From: Annona cherimola
Lineage: Eukaryota; Streptophyta; Magnoliopsida; Magnoliales; Annonaceae
Direction: 5' to 3'
Assembly: GCA_030490835.1 (NCBI GenBank)
Contig: CM059975.1
Coordinates: 35,248,133 to 35,312,132 of the forward strand
Length of the DNA stretch: 64,000 nucleotides
The position numbers and the translations under genes are program-made. Positions 35,953-47,735 of this stretch are shown piece by piece. The notes under the pieces are model-generated. The model did no database searches and was not told where the DNA came from. It saw only the letters and a program-made list of their open reading frames with translations. How positions within the stretch are numbered: the stretch's first letter is position 1; the number at the start of each line of letters is the position of its first letter.

Positions 35953-37839
35953 CGCAATCTCACCGCAAGTGCACAGGTCGTAGATTGTAGTATACAAATT
36001 ATCGATCTTCAAGGAATTCGAGACTAAAAATTTTGCTTTTAAACGCTTTCGTGTCGAATATAGAGAGAATATGGTAAATAAAACGAAAAAGAAATGGGAA
36101 GAGAATATAGTAAATAGAAAAATGAGAAGAGAAAATTGAAAACTAGAACAAGTAGAGAAAACGAGAGTGCGAGTACCTAAGGTCTAGGATTTCACATGCA
36201 TCTTTTGCAACGGGTAGTGGTATAATGATTTAATCTGAATATTATTTGTTAAAGGAGAACAAACCCTAATTTATCTTTGCACCTTCTATCGAAACCTACA
36301 AGGCGTACCCTAATTTTCTAAACCACCTATTCTCATGGGATTAAGTTAATTAGAATCTATTAAGTTCTGTGATTTGTTTATGGAATCCTCAAGGTCATCA
36401 TGTCTATTCTCATGGTTTTAAATTTTCAGATTTAATATCTTGATTATCGTATATTAGATTTCCACCTCTCGGTTCCATCACCTAATATATAGAATTATGC
36501 GAAAGTACGGGCCCATGTACAAAGAAAGCATTAAAATCACAAGATATTAAATTAATAATAATATCCACCATAAATAAATTAAAAGCCCATACCACGCTAT
36601 ATTGTACGCATGCTATATCCTAAACCCTAGATTTAGGGTTTAATGAAGCATGTTTAAGTCCAAAATAAACTTAAAATCTAAATCCATCTTAAACAAATTA
36701 ATAAAAAGGAAAAAGGAAAAAGATAGGAAAGCTTATTGGTTTGAAGCCCATGCCACTCACCAGTCCGCCTCTTGCCTGTGCTCTCCACCTTGCTCTCTCT
36801 GTCTCTCTAATTTTCTCTCTCAAAATTTACATAATTTCTCTTGCTGTAATCTCCTCCCCAAATTCTCTGCTGCCCGGCCTATTTATAAGTAATACCATGG
36901 TGTTGCTTTGATTTTGCATTAATCATACGCGTTGCGCAATTCTTCTGCCACAATCCAATTGCGTTAGGAATTCCTAGTTGGATGGATTGTATGCGCCAGA
37001 AAATTTGCGCACAAGAACTTTTGATGGTGCAGCTGTTTTTAAATTGGACGGCTTGGAATTCTCAAAAGGCTGCTGTTCTATTTGGCTTAATGGCTTGGAC
37101 TGTAGCATAAAAAAAAACAAATCATCTGAATTGTTGAATCAAATTTCTGGACCGTTGATGGAATTAAATGGACAGAAATTTGGACGTTATCTGATAGTAA
37201 AAAAATCAACGGCTAGAATTGTTGGAAAGAATCAGGCTGTTCATTTCAAACTTTCTAGTGAAATAAAATCACATTGGACCGCTCCTAACATTCTCAACTT
37301 GGATGGTTGAATCATGGATAGCTTTGGACGGTCCACTTGGAATTTAATGAACGACCAGATTTTAACTGTTGAATAAACAGTTGGACGGCTAAGATGAACG
37401 GTGCTGATTTGTTGGCCATAGATGATCAGGTGTTTGGGCGGTGGTTTTTGGTTGCTTTCACGATTCAGATTGGCATATTCTGGTGAGCCCCGCTAATTTG
37501 CATAAAAAATATTTAAATCGTTAATTCATCAAAATCATTAGTGGGTTATCACTATAAAAATTATTTCATGTCCATTTAATTTCATAGCAACAAATAAAAA
37601 TGTAATTTCAAGCCAAAGGATTACAAGAATTGTTTAAATAACTTGAAATTAATATTTAATACCCAAATGTTACAAAACCACATTTTGGAGCAAATTTCAC
37701 ATGAAACTCTATTAATTACCCACCAAATTGGTATAAAATGCCCCAAAATATATTATTAATTTTCAATCATCACCAAGCAAGCCCAAGCATCAACGGAGAC
37801 AGTGGCGGGTATTATTCATCTCTATGATATTTTGCTCGA
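35953..37839 (-). mobile_element. Solo LTR nested between nucleocapsid and protease
   Basis: Reverse-oriented LTR related to those of the element at 19891-25701: on the minus strand it runs from TCGAGCAAAATATC to CGGTGAGATTGCG and shares blocks such as the segment around gatattaaac, the ctaggtact block and the constatagcatg region. Flanks agtatt occur on both sides (35947-35952 and 37839-37844), so the TSD is gtatt or agtat and the exact ends shift by a base. Removing it with one flank restores QVLFETGADSS across the junction, which proves it is an insertion. No internal domain: solo LTR. Confidence 0.85.
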
Positions 37840-38814
37840 GTATTATTTGAAACAGGTGCAGATAGCTCTTTTATATCTAAAGAGTTCATGTGAGAGCATA
37901 AGTTGGCAGTCACGGAGTTAACTTGAGATGTCCAGGTCACATCACCTATTGGGGGTAGCTTACTAGTAAGACATGCTTATATGACTTGTACTATGAAAAT
38001 TAAAAATTTAACCATCTCAGTAGATCTTTTAATCATATCCATGAAAGATCTAGATGTTATTTTGAAAATGAACTGGTCAACTAAGTGGGTATATGGAATT
38101 TATCCTCATGAGCGTCGTGTCAACTTGCGAAGATTCGATGAGCAAGGTATTAATTTCAAAAGAAGTAAATTAGGAGTACCTCACCTCATATTAGCTTTTC
38201 AGGCTAGAAAATTTCTTAGAAAGGGTTGGCAAGGATGTCTTGTTTCAATTTTAGCAATAGAGGATAAAGAGGTTAAGTTGGAAGACATTCCAGTTGTTCA
38301 TGAATTTCCGGATATGTTTTCAAAGGAGTTGCCAGTAGCACACTCAGAAAGAAAAATTGATTTCATCATATAATTGATGTCCGGTACTACTCCAATTTCA
38401 AAGGCTCCTTATTGAATGGCTCCTATAGAATTGAAAAATTAACGATACAATTACAAGAGCTTCTCGATTTAGGGTTTATTCAACCTAAAAAGTCACATTG
38501 GGGAGCACATGTGCTTTTTGTAAAAAAGAAAGATGGCGGTACGAGACTGTACATCGATTACAGAGAACTAAATAGGTGACAATCAAGAACAAATACCCAC
38601 CTCCCCGAGTTGATGATCTCTTTCATCAACTACAAGGTACATCGGTCTTCTCCAAAATAGATTTGCGATCAGGATATCATCAGTTAAAAGTTCGGGACGA
38701 AGATATACCTAAGACAGCTTTTAGAACCTGATATGATCATTACGAGTTTCTAGTAATGCCATTCGGAGTAAATAATGTCTCAACCGCATTCATGGACCTT
38801 GTGAATAGGGTATT

Positions 38815-38968
38815 TCGACAGTTCTTAAACAAGTGTATTTTGGTATTTATTGATGATATTCTAGTGTATTCCAAATGAGAAGCAAAGCATGTCGACAATT
38901 CTTAAATAAGTGTGTTGTAGTATTTATTGATGATATTCAAGTATATTCCAAATGAGTGGCAAAACATA
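38815..38968 (+). repeat. 77-bp tandem duplication of the RT catalytic box
   Basis: Units 38815-38891 and 38892-38968, both beginning tcgaca(g/a)ttcttaaa and both containing tatttattgatgatattc. Because 77 is not a multiple of 3, the duplication shifts the frame. The copies differ at several bases, so it is not very recent. Confidence 0.9.
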
Positions 38969-40969
38969 TTGGTCGTCTAAGAGAAGTACTACAGACCCTA
39001 AGAGAACATAAGTTTTATGTCAAACTCAAGAAATGTGAGTTTTGGATAGATAGTGCAACATTCTTAGGTCATGTGGTTAGCAAGGGCAAAGGTCAATAAA
39101 CCCAAAGAAGATAGAAGTTATAACCAATTGGGGTAGACCGATTTAGTAGGATATTATCAAAAATTTGTAGAAATTTTCTTAAGCATAGCAATATCACTTT
39201 CTAGGTTAACCAATAAGAATGTTAAATTTATCTGGTCAAATGCTTGCAAGAGAAGTTTTCAAGTATTGAAAAGTCGCTTAACTTCAGCACCGATTTAGCC
39301 TTACTGATCACTAGCGAAAGCTATGTGGTGTACAATGATGCATCTAGGAAAAGCCTTGGTTGTGTACTCATGCAGCAAGGCAGGATAATTGCTATGTGCC
39401 TAGATAGTTAAGACCTTATGAATAAAATTATCCTATCTATGACTTTGGAGTTAGCTCCAGTGGTGTTTACTTCAAAAATATGGCAGCACTACTTACATGG
39501 TAAGAAAACAAAAAAATTTTACAAACCATAAGCGCCTGAAGTACATTTTCTCTCAAAAGAGTTGAACCTTCAGCAGAAAAGATAGTTGGAGTTACTAAAG
39601 AACTATGACATTAGTATCCTATATCATCCTGGTAAAGCAAATGTGGTCGCTAATGCTTTAATCCATAAATTTTATGTTGCGATTTGGATTACTCAACAAT
39701 TGCCTCTGATGCGAGAAATTCAATACTTGCAGTTAGAAGTAATAACTCCAAATTCAATCAACACTAATTGATTGAATAAACAAAACTCAGAAATATGACA
39801 AACTTGTTATTCGTATTTAAAAAAAGTTGGAAAATTGAGAACCCTCTGATTTCGGTTGCAGTTCTGATTGTACACTACTTTTCCGAGGAAGGTTAGTTAT
39901 ACCTAGAGATGACATACTGCGACGAGAAATTTTAGAGGAGTCCGTCAATTTAAATTTTCTATGCATCCTGGTAATAACAAGATGTACAAAGATCTGAGAT
40001 AAAAATTCTAGTGGAAAAGGTTGCGTGTCGAGTGTGCCAAATTTTTGTCTCAGTGCTTAGTATGTCAATGAGTCAAAATTTAATGGAAAAGACAAGTCGG
40101 ATTGTTGCAACATTTAGAAATACTTGAGTGGAAATGGGAATATATTACCATAGACTTTGTGACTGCTCTTCTTAAGATGCAAGCTCGTTGTGACGCTGTA
40201 TGGGTAGTGGTGGATAGACTTACCAAATTTGCTCACTTCTTACCCTATTGCATAACCTTCAGAATGGATTAGATGGCAGACTTGTACCTGCGAGAGATTA
40301 TTCATTTACATAGTGTCCCTTCCATTGTGTGAGACAGAGATCAATGGTTTATTTTTAATTTCTGGCAACAATTACAAAAGTGTAGAGGAACAGAGTTATA
40401 GTTGAGCACCACGTATCACCTACAGATGGATGGTCAGTCTGAAAGAACTATTTAAATTCTAGAGGATTTATTGAAGCTTGTGCCTTGAATTTTCATGATT
40501 CGTGGGATGAGCACTTGTCTTTGGTTGAATTTGCCTATAACAACAGTTATCCGACTAGTATTGGTATAACTCTGTTTGAAGCTCTATATGGAAAAAGGTG
40601 TCGAAAGTCTGTCTATTGGGAAGATATCAATACACCACAACTTTTAACTTCAACCCTAGTTCAGCAAGCTGCTGATGTGGTTTAAGTTATAGGCGATGAT
40701 TGGAAGCAGCACAAGATAGCCAGAAAAAGTATGCGGATGGCAAACGAAGAGACTTACAATTTACAGTAGGTGAGTTAGTCTTTTTAAAAGTCTCTCCCAC
40801 AAAGGTGTTGCTCGTTTCGGGGTGAAAGGTAAGTTATCTCCTCCATATATCGGACCTTTCGAGATATTGTAAATCATTGGCGGTGTTGCCTATTGACTAG
40901 TGTTACCTCCTTCACTAGCAAGTGTTCATAATGTGTTTCATATCTCACGGTTAAAAAATATGTGGCCGA

Positions 40970-41190
40970 TTCAACTCATATTTTGTCAGCTGAGTAATAT
41001 GAGATTGAGAAAGATTTAACTCATCCGGAATGTCCTATTCGATTCTTGGATAGTTGCAAGAAAAAATTAAAGAGAAGGACAATTCGTCATGTTCTAGTGC
41101 AATGAAAAGATCACAGTGAGCAAAAAGCTATATAGGAGCTAGAGGATGATATTTGCAAAATTTGCCTAGAATTGTTTGATGATCTATCTT
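40970..41190 (+). pseudogene. Chromodomain-like C-terminus of integrase
   Basis: After the integrase core the reading frame gives HPECPIRFLDSCKKKLKRRT, then a VLVQ.KDHSEQ..WELEDD-like stretch ending in ELFDDL. The order (LRRKTI, V.W..H, E.A.WE.E, LF) is that of Tekay/Del chromodomains, which guide integration to heterochromatin. In-frame stops interrupt it. Confidence 0.6.
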
Positions 41191-41221
41191 GAATATTGCA
41201 AGTTTCGAGGACAAAACTTTA

Positions 41222-41235
41222 CAAGATGGGGAGAA
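41222..41235 (+). other. Polypurine tract
   Basis: caagatggggagaa immediately before the 3' LTR; the expected site of plus-strand priming. Confidence 0.8.
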
Positions 41236-43127
41236 TGTAAAATATTGAAATATAATAATATATATTTTAATTTGACTGGTCAAAGTCCACGTAAGATACC
41301 CTACGTGGAAAGAGTTGACCCTTTAACCAATTTGGCCAAATGATTAATAATGGGCCTTGCCCAATTATTATAACCTGCGAGTTATATTTTTATTTTTATT
41401 TTTGATGTTATTTCAACAACCCGTGTAGCTCGGTTGGCATACAGGTAGCCTAGTTTCATAGAGGTCTATGGTTCGAGTAGAAAGTTCTGTAGAAAAAAAA
41501 AAATTAATTTTTGCACTTTTGCCTTCCCGGGCATGTGTGCCCCATATGATAAGATAAGATAAATATCCTACAAGATCAGATGAGAATGGAATTGAATTTA
41601 AAGCAATAAAATTCTATTGTTTATTCCTTTTCTACAATTTTAGGAGACCCATAGAAACCTTTTATAAAAAGGGTTAGGAAGTTGATGAATTTAGATATCT
41701 GTAAGTAAAGTTTGGGGAAGCTAGAGTTGCAGAAGAATAGAATAAGCTACGAGAGAAATTTTAATGCAAGTGGGATTTTGCTTTGAGATTGATTTTAGTA
41801 CAACTGTTATATATATTATTTAATTTATTGTAATCATTTTTGTGCAATTAATTATGTGGTTTCAATTAATTGTACATATGAATTTTATATCTAAATTTTA
41901 TAATTCTATGGCAGAACAGAAATATAAAATTTTACGAGTTAACTATGTTTGGAATTTTGTGTCAAAGTTATGAGGTTTAATGCATATATGTATATGGGCT
42001 AATATATATATATATATATATACATACATACATGCTGTTACCAACATTAAAATTTTATTCTCATATAAATATGCAGAAATAGCTTTATGCAATGCAGAAA
42101 TTTGATTTCAAATAGAACACTTATTTTATTTTAAAGGGATTGACGTAAAGCATCAGGTAAGATGCTTAAGTTATTCGGTTTCATGCTATTATTAGCAACA
42201 AAATGCTCGTTGCTTTAAGATGCATTAAATGAAATTGCCAGGAGTTCTGGACATCCATGCTTGCTCGGTCCTTTGAAAACAAAATATATATTTAATTATT
42301 TATTTTAGGTGGCAAGTTGTGGACAGGTGGATTGATCAAATAGGTAGCGAATTTTTTTTTTCCCTTCTCACATTCTGATCTATATTTCATCGATCATTCC
42401 TGTTATTTTTGGATTTTGCAAATAATCCATTTTGGGGAATTTTTGCGGAAAGAACTATATATATAATACCTATGGGTGATAAATTGCATCTGGGTCACTA
42501 TGCCTTTTTATTTAAGCTAATGCTTGGGCAGACTCAATATCACAGGAACCTTAGAACAGGAAGATAAGCTAAGACACCTAGTGATGACGTGGCAAATTAT
42601 TCGCCTCCCAATCCATTTTATTAGAGATTAACTATTTTAACTCTGATTTACATGATTAAATAGTCCATTTATATATTTTTATGCTTACGAAACCAATGGA
42701 AGGGTTTGATTTTGCATCTAAGGTCTAAATTTTGAGATATTAAATGATAATTTTTAATCATTTAATTAAGTTTTAATTTGGGCCATAATCCATTTTCAAA
42801 TAATTTTCTACTTGCTAATCATGTTGGAACTAACCCATTATTTTTATAGATAGATTAAATCAAGTGGGACACTAAAGTTTGGATTTCCTGAAGATTTTTA
42901 AGAATATTTATTTCTATTTATTTATTTCAAAGCCATGTATTGAAAATGATGGATTTGTAATTTTTTTATGCCTTGATATAATAATGATAACATGACTAGT
43001 AAAAGAAAATTTTGAATTTTTTATTTATAAAATTATAATAATTAATTTTGGCATAAATGTGTGATTGATCTTAGAAATTTGCATTAAATATACGGTCAGG
43101 ATCACTTTTCAAGACCGGTATATGACA
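41236..43127 (+). repeat. 3' LTR of the chromovirus
   Basis: TGTAAAATATTGAAATATA ... GGTATATGACA, 1892 bp, without the SINE found in the 5' LTR. It contains the better preserved tRNA-like segment (41408-41482) and a (TA)n/(CA)n tract near 42003-42031. Confidence 0.92.
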
Positions 43128-43132
43128 TTATT

Positions 43133-44558
43133 ATTTCTAACAAAAATAAATTAGACAAATTAGATAAATTTTATAAAAGTAAATTTAAAAATAAATTTCA
43201 AATAATTATTCAAGGATTTCTATAGTCAATTGTTAAAAAAAATATTTGAAATAACTAGAGGATGTTTTTACAATAATAATACAATAAAATCAATTTCATA
43301 TAATTAGACAAGGATTTCAAATATATATTTTCACCAATGTATATCGAATAAATAGCTGACATTTCCATAAAAGTAATATATTAAAATAAATTTCAAATAG
43401 GTAGATGATGTTTCAATACTATAATAATATAAGAACATCATATTTCATATAATTAGACAAGGATTTCTACAGCACATTTTCTAAAATATGTATTAGAACT
43501 GTTTTCTATTTACGACAGTTTTATATTGTTCGTAAATAATTTTAAGCCTTTAAACCTTTTCCTGACATTAATGATTTTCACATATCTTTTCATTTCAAGG
43601 AAATTAAATTTTTATGGGATTTTTTACTTTTACATTTTCATGCACAAATTTTCAATTATGTTAAATAGCAAAGTTTAAAATTGTTGCATTTTAGCAAATA
43701 CGTTAGCACATGTTGTCTTCTTTTGATCTTCTAATTTTACCACATATTATCGTTTACAAGATTTCTTACTTTTTATTAAAAATTTGGCATTTATTAGGAA
43801 ACTACTTTTTTTTGTACCTTTGCTTAAAATTAAGCTTTTAAAAAACAACCTTTTCACTATTCTCCTATCCTTTTCGTAAATTTTCCATCTTCCTTTTATC
43901 TTTCTTTTCACTAAAATTTAGACCAATTTCTTAAATTTTATATTTCCCCGTAGTCCTACCATTTCTTAAAAAAATTTTCGAAATATTGACATTTTCAGCA
44001 ACTTGAAAAATAGTGTGCTCTGTCCCCGTAATGTAATTAATTTTCGTTTTTTCACCTTCACCAGGGCATTTTTTGCAATTTTTCATTAGTTTCTTTGGTA
44101 AATTAAAAAAAAAAAAAAACTTCCAATGCATGTTGCTGCGTTACTGAGCACTCTGTTTCTCATAGAATTCTCATCTTGTATACATTTCTCCTAGAACATC
44201 TCATTGTGCCATTTTAGTTCAACCGAATCATATTATCACACTCAATGTAGAGAGCGATACTTCCGCTCTAGATGATGTGAGAAATTCAAATACATTCAAC
44301 AAACCGAGATCAATATGCCAATGTTGTTGCACAGAGACCCTATCCATTCCTTGAGCGAAATCCAAACTGATAGGCCTCTTACCAGACTATCCTACATTAC
44401 TTATACCAGTCTTACATGTCGGCATGTACTTTCTACACACTAGGCCGTTTATCACAAGCCTTGAAAGGACAAAGATTGATGAATGTTGTGCCAGATGACT
44501 CAAGACATTCTCAGCAATCACATAAGGTGATCATCACCTTTTCTAGTTCCATCTTTTT
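43133..44558. other. AT-rich intergenic DNA with short diverged repeats
   Basis: No gene. Between 43190 and 43490 a unit containing catataattagacaaggatt recurs (about 43295 and 43435, with a weaker match near 43200). The left end of PIF-A should lie here or beyond the chromovirus, but I found no terminal repeat. Confidence 0.45.
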
Positions 44559-44717
44559 CTACTGCATATAAGATGTCCACGCAAACTCAGCTTCTGCTTC
44601 TTTTTTAAAGGCTTGGCAACAAGTCCCTTTGAATTCATTCACCTAAGCATGGGCTTTAGGCCATGTCCTATATATACCGAGCACCCGCCCAACACAAACA
44701 ACGTACAGGCACACCAT
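44559..44717 (-). pseudogene. PIF-A third gene: RNase H1 N-terminal-like domain, decayed
   Basis: The minus strand reads LYVVCVGRVLGIYRTWPKAH, one residue, a stop, VNEFKGTCCQAFKKEAEAEF, then AW. Apart from the stop it aligns without gaps to the intact PIF-B ORF at 50969-51280. This is the RNase H1 N-terminal/viroplasmin fold, which binds RNA-DNA hybrids or double-stranded RNA in cellular RNase H1. The recognisable part is about 50 residues. It lies downstream of the Myb-like gene, as in PIF-B. Confidence 0.7.
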
Positions 44718-45002
44718 CTCTTACTTCACATATCTCTTAACAAGTATAGCATAGAACATAATAAGAAATTCATTCAACTCAGTTCCTAATAGTTCCATAA
44801 CACAATAAACGACAACACAAGAAACAGTATGATGAAGACTACAGTATATAAAAGGGTCATACACAATAAAAATAGACTCGAAGCATATAAAGAACAACGC
44901 TAACTGCCAATGTCTACTTGTGGCCTAACTAATTGGTCATGGTAACATCATTCAATCTAAGATACAAACAGATCAAAAATTCATCTATTTCATATGTCAA
45001 TC

Positions 45003-46097
45003 TTATAAATGTGGAAAACAGCTTTGACATATGCTTTCGATCCAGTCCGCGTGCACTATCATCCCATTAATAAACATGATTGCATGAATAGATGTCCAGC
45101 AAAGCGAAGTTGCTCTCCTCATCTCAATAGACAAGCCCATAGAACGCAATAGGTTAAGGAGCCTTTGAAGATCATCTTGCCATGAATGTTTGAAAGTGAC
45201 AACTAGAGGTTGTCCAAAGTAGGTATCACAAATTCCTACAAAGTACTCCATCGGTTGTAGTGGTCTCCCGTGCGCACTTGCATTTGTTCTCCCACCAAGG
45301 TTGCCACGAGATGGCTCTGCATTCTGAGATGGCATGCCATGTTACCAAATAAACCTCCTACTGGAGTCTCAAATGAGATTGAGCTGGCGGTATGTTCTAA
45401 AGATCCAATGACAGGCTCTTTGCTCTGTGAGGTCTCCATTGTAAAGTCATCTCCATGCTCCTCCTTGGTGTCTTCATATGGGGGTGTGGAATGTGACCCA
45501 CATGGGCACATGCATTCCCCTGTGGGACGTTAACTCCAAACAACTCATGCAAGTCATCATAACTTAAATGCTGAGGCTTCCTCAGTCTTCCGTACCTACT
45601 GTCTTGCTGCAAATGAATGATAAAGAAGGCATGGCTCAGTATTTGATTGACCGTTAAACAATTGTATGCATTATATTCATAGCAGAATGTGAAATGACAT
45701 TCATACCTCGGTTAGTGCCTTCTAAACATCTTCAGGCCCCTCGAATCTATTCTCCTCATGCTTCCAACCTATGCCTATTTTATTCAATATGGTGCAATAC
45801 ATTCCATATGTTTTCCACATTCCTTGTACTCTATTCTTAACAATTTTAGCTGTGATGGTCATCGAAAAAATATTACTTAATTCCTACACAATAGCTTGGA
45901 GGACCACATCTTTAAATTTGTTTCCCTCTATAGTTCCTGCATGTAAGCTATAAAGGAGAATCTCAACAAGCTTTCTATCTTGGACCTTTGTCCATTGTTG
46001 TCTTCTCCTGGCAATGCGCTTGTTGCTAGAGGGGATTGGGGATTTGCTAGGTTCGAAGGTTCTCCAACCCCCACAAATACACGTCGGATGTGGTTCA
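45003..46097 (-). pseudogene. PIF-A Myb-like accessory gene (ORF1), decayed
   Basis: 45003-45335 encodes a C-terminal helical part (LVVTFKHSWQDDLQRLLNLL, then RSM) and 45397-45612 contains LRKPQHLSYDDLHELFG; both align with the intact PIF-B ORF1. From 45700 to 46097 the Myb/SANT-like exon is still recognisable but has several stops; its ATG would be at 46097 (MNHIRRVFVG). PIF ORF1 proteins act with the transposase in binding and nuclear import. Confidence 0.7.
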
Positions 46098-46466
46098 TGT
46101 TAATACCCTATTATATCAATATTAGTACATGTTTGCACACATGGTCTATGCAAAAGACATTATATTCCAACATGCTAAAGCCAAAAAACATATGAAAATT
46201 CACATGAACATCCATTATATAACTAATCACATCAATCATTATGAAATGCATCACTACCATACACAGGTTATAGGGGAATATGTTTCTAACAATAAGTTCC
46301 TCATACAAGTCAGATCTAAGAAATGCAAACATGCCAATAACAATATAACTAATGCAAAATGTAACATTTTATGTTTGAGATTGACATCTACCCTACAAAT
46401 TTGGCCTATTCGCCCACATTCGGTATGCAATGTCATCTCGTTTGACTCTCCATGCATTTCGCGCTT

Positions 46467-47735
46467 CTAGAGACACCCCCTAATCATAACTTCGAGGTCA
46501 TCCTCCTCGGCATCGATTGTTGCTATATTTTCTTCATCTAGCATAGGTTCTTCTGGAATAACACAAGGAAGTTCAGGCCTATCTACATTGGTAATGTAGT
46601 TATGTAGGATGGCACAAGCAATCACCATTTTCACCTGCACTCTATACGGGTATGAGGTTGCCACTTGAAGTGATAGAAATCTCTACAGCAAAAAGTCGCT
46701 CGATAGTTGTGCGCAACCTTACATGTCTAAAATTAAATAACTCTTGGTGGTTTGTGGATTCCTGTCATGCCCAAAGTTACTTATGTATAAAACCTCTTTA
46801 TATGGTGTCATGAACCCAAGCACATGTACATATCTAGTATCCACTAGATGTAATGGCCTGTGACAAGTGATTAGCAATGTTATGATATATTTGTATTGTA
46901 CAAGGATGTGTTATGAAGGTGGAAGGACAAATAAGTACCTCGTGGGATACTAAATCAATTGGATGACAAGTCAAGTGCAGATTGGAGCACACGTGCTTCA
47001 TGTGCGCTGCCTTCCCAACCTGCCAATATGTACATGAACTTCATATTAAACTCACATGCGGCCATAACATTCTGAGTTGGATTTCCATGTCTATTCCTAA
47101 ACACCAGTGCATTCTCATTAAGAAGCAGAACAAGGATATGTGTACCATCAATTGTGTCAATGCAATCTTAGAATTGCATTGAAAGTTTGCGCACAGTTAG
47201 TATGACAATAAAATCCAAAGAAGGGATGTCACTAGCCCAAAGAGGAATACCAGAAAATAAAGGGCTAGAGTTGAATCTGAGGTAATCTTTGGGTGGGTCT
47301 CAATACTAGGATTGGGTACGCAGTCTTCGTAGAGCTGGAGAATTGCATGTAGACATCTATAAAAGTGGCGATGCACTGTTTCACCCAACCTATAGAAGTA
47401 CTTACCTATTACATGATTTCTAACATTATACACTAGAGTATGCAGAAACATGGTCATTTGATCATTGACCATCAGATGTCTAGTCGCTTGTAAAAGGCCT
47501 TTGCTCTTCACTATATCACACAACTAGTTGAATGCAAATGTGCTCATACGCTCATAGGAAATGCATCTTCTATCTCCACCACATAACGATGAGTACATAA
47601 ACAGCTCACGTTGGAGTGCTAGATCACGATTAGTGAACTCCTGATTATGTGCATTCTCAGACTCTTATGCTAAGGCTAGTGTCTCGCCTAAGATAATAGT
47701 TGTCGTATGTCATTGTACAATGCCTCCCCCCATGC
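46467..47735 (-). pseudogene. PIF-A DDE transposase, decayed and missing a catalytic Asp
   Basis: The N-terminal part (47197-47523) has KSKGLLQATRHLMVNDQMTM and GETVHRHFYRCLHAILQLYE. The catalytic core near 46925-47185 gives TIDGTHI (first D kept), then GSAHEARV where PIF-B and the family have GSAHDAKV, so the second catalytic D is now E. The C-terminal end (46467-46664) reads PYRVQVKMVIACAILHNYI, then acidic sequence and VMIRG. Frame breaks and the D-to-E change make it inactive. It aligns along its length with the PIF-B transposase. Confidence 0.82.

Larger units (their letters stand above)
37845..41200 (+). pseudogene. Chromovirus pol: protease, RT, RNase H, integrase
   Basis: Protease starts with LFETGADSSF (catalytic DTG is ETG, so D is changed). 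37981-38373 continues to DVILKMNW and IPVVHEFPDMFSKELP, the entry to RT. RT follows in several frames with IDYRELN-like and [10 protein letters not shown] sequence; the catalytic box [10 protein letters not shown] at about 38840 is present twice because of a 77-bp duplication. RNase H ends in LYHPGKANVVANAL (39586-39771). Integrase has a decayed HHCC finger (MHPGNNKMYKDLR), FVTALLKM and DRLTKFAHFLP; then FNFWQQLQKCRGTEL and HDSWDEHLSLVEFAYNNSYP (40485-40685). Stops and shifts are frequent. Order RT-RNase H-integrase is the Ty3/gypsy signature. Confidence 0.88.
31857..43127 (+). mobile_element. Ty3/gypsy chromovirus with both LTRs (decayed)
   Basis: Complete element of 11.3 kb with perfect 5-bp TSD ttatt (31852-31856 and 43128-43132). 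Order: 5' LTR, initiator-Met PBS, gag with zinc knuckles, protease, RT, RNase H, integrase, chromodomain-like tail, polypurine tract, 3' LTR. Domain order (integrase last) makes it Ty3/gypsy, and the chromodomain-like end makes it a chromovirus, probably Tekay/Del-like. It carries two later insertions: a SINE in the 5' LTR and a reverse-oriented solo LTR between gag and protease. Stops and shifts occur in every domain, so it is inactive. Confidence 0.9.

Noticed and set aside
36650..37310. Plus-strand frames in the nested solo LTR
   Set aside because: They lie inside an LTR, have no motifs and are antisense to its orientation.
41408..41482. Host tRNA gene in the 3' LTR
   Set aside because: Present in both LTRs and lacks a complete acceptor stem; interpreted as a SINE-like relic in the element.
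46129..46470. 113-codon plus-strand frame
   Set aside because: Antisense and intergenic to the PIF-A genes; composition is not coding-like.
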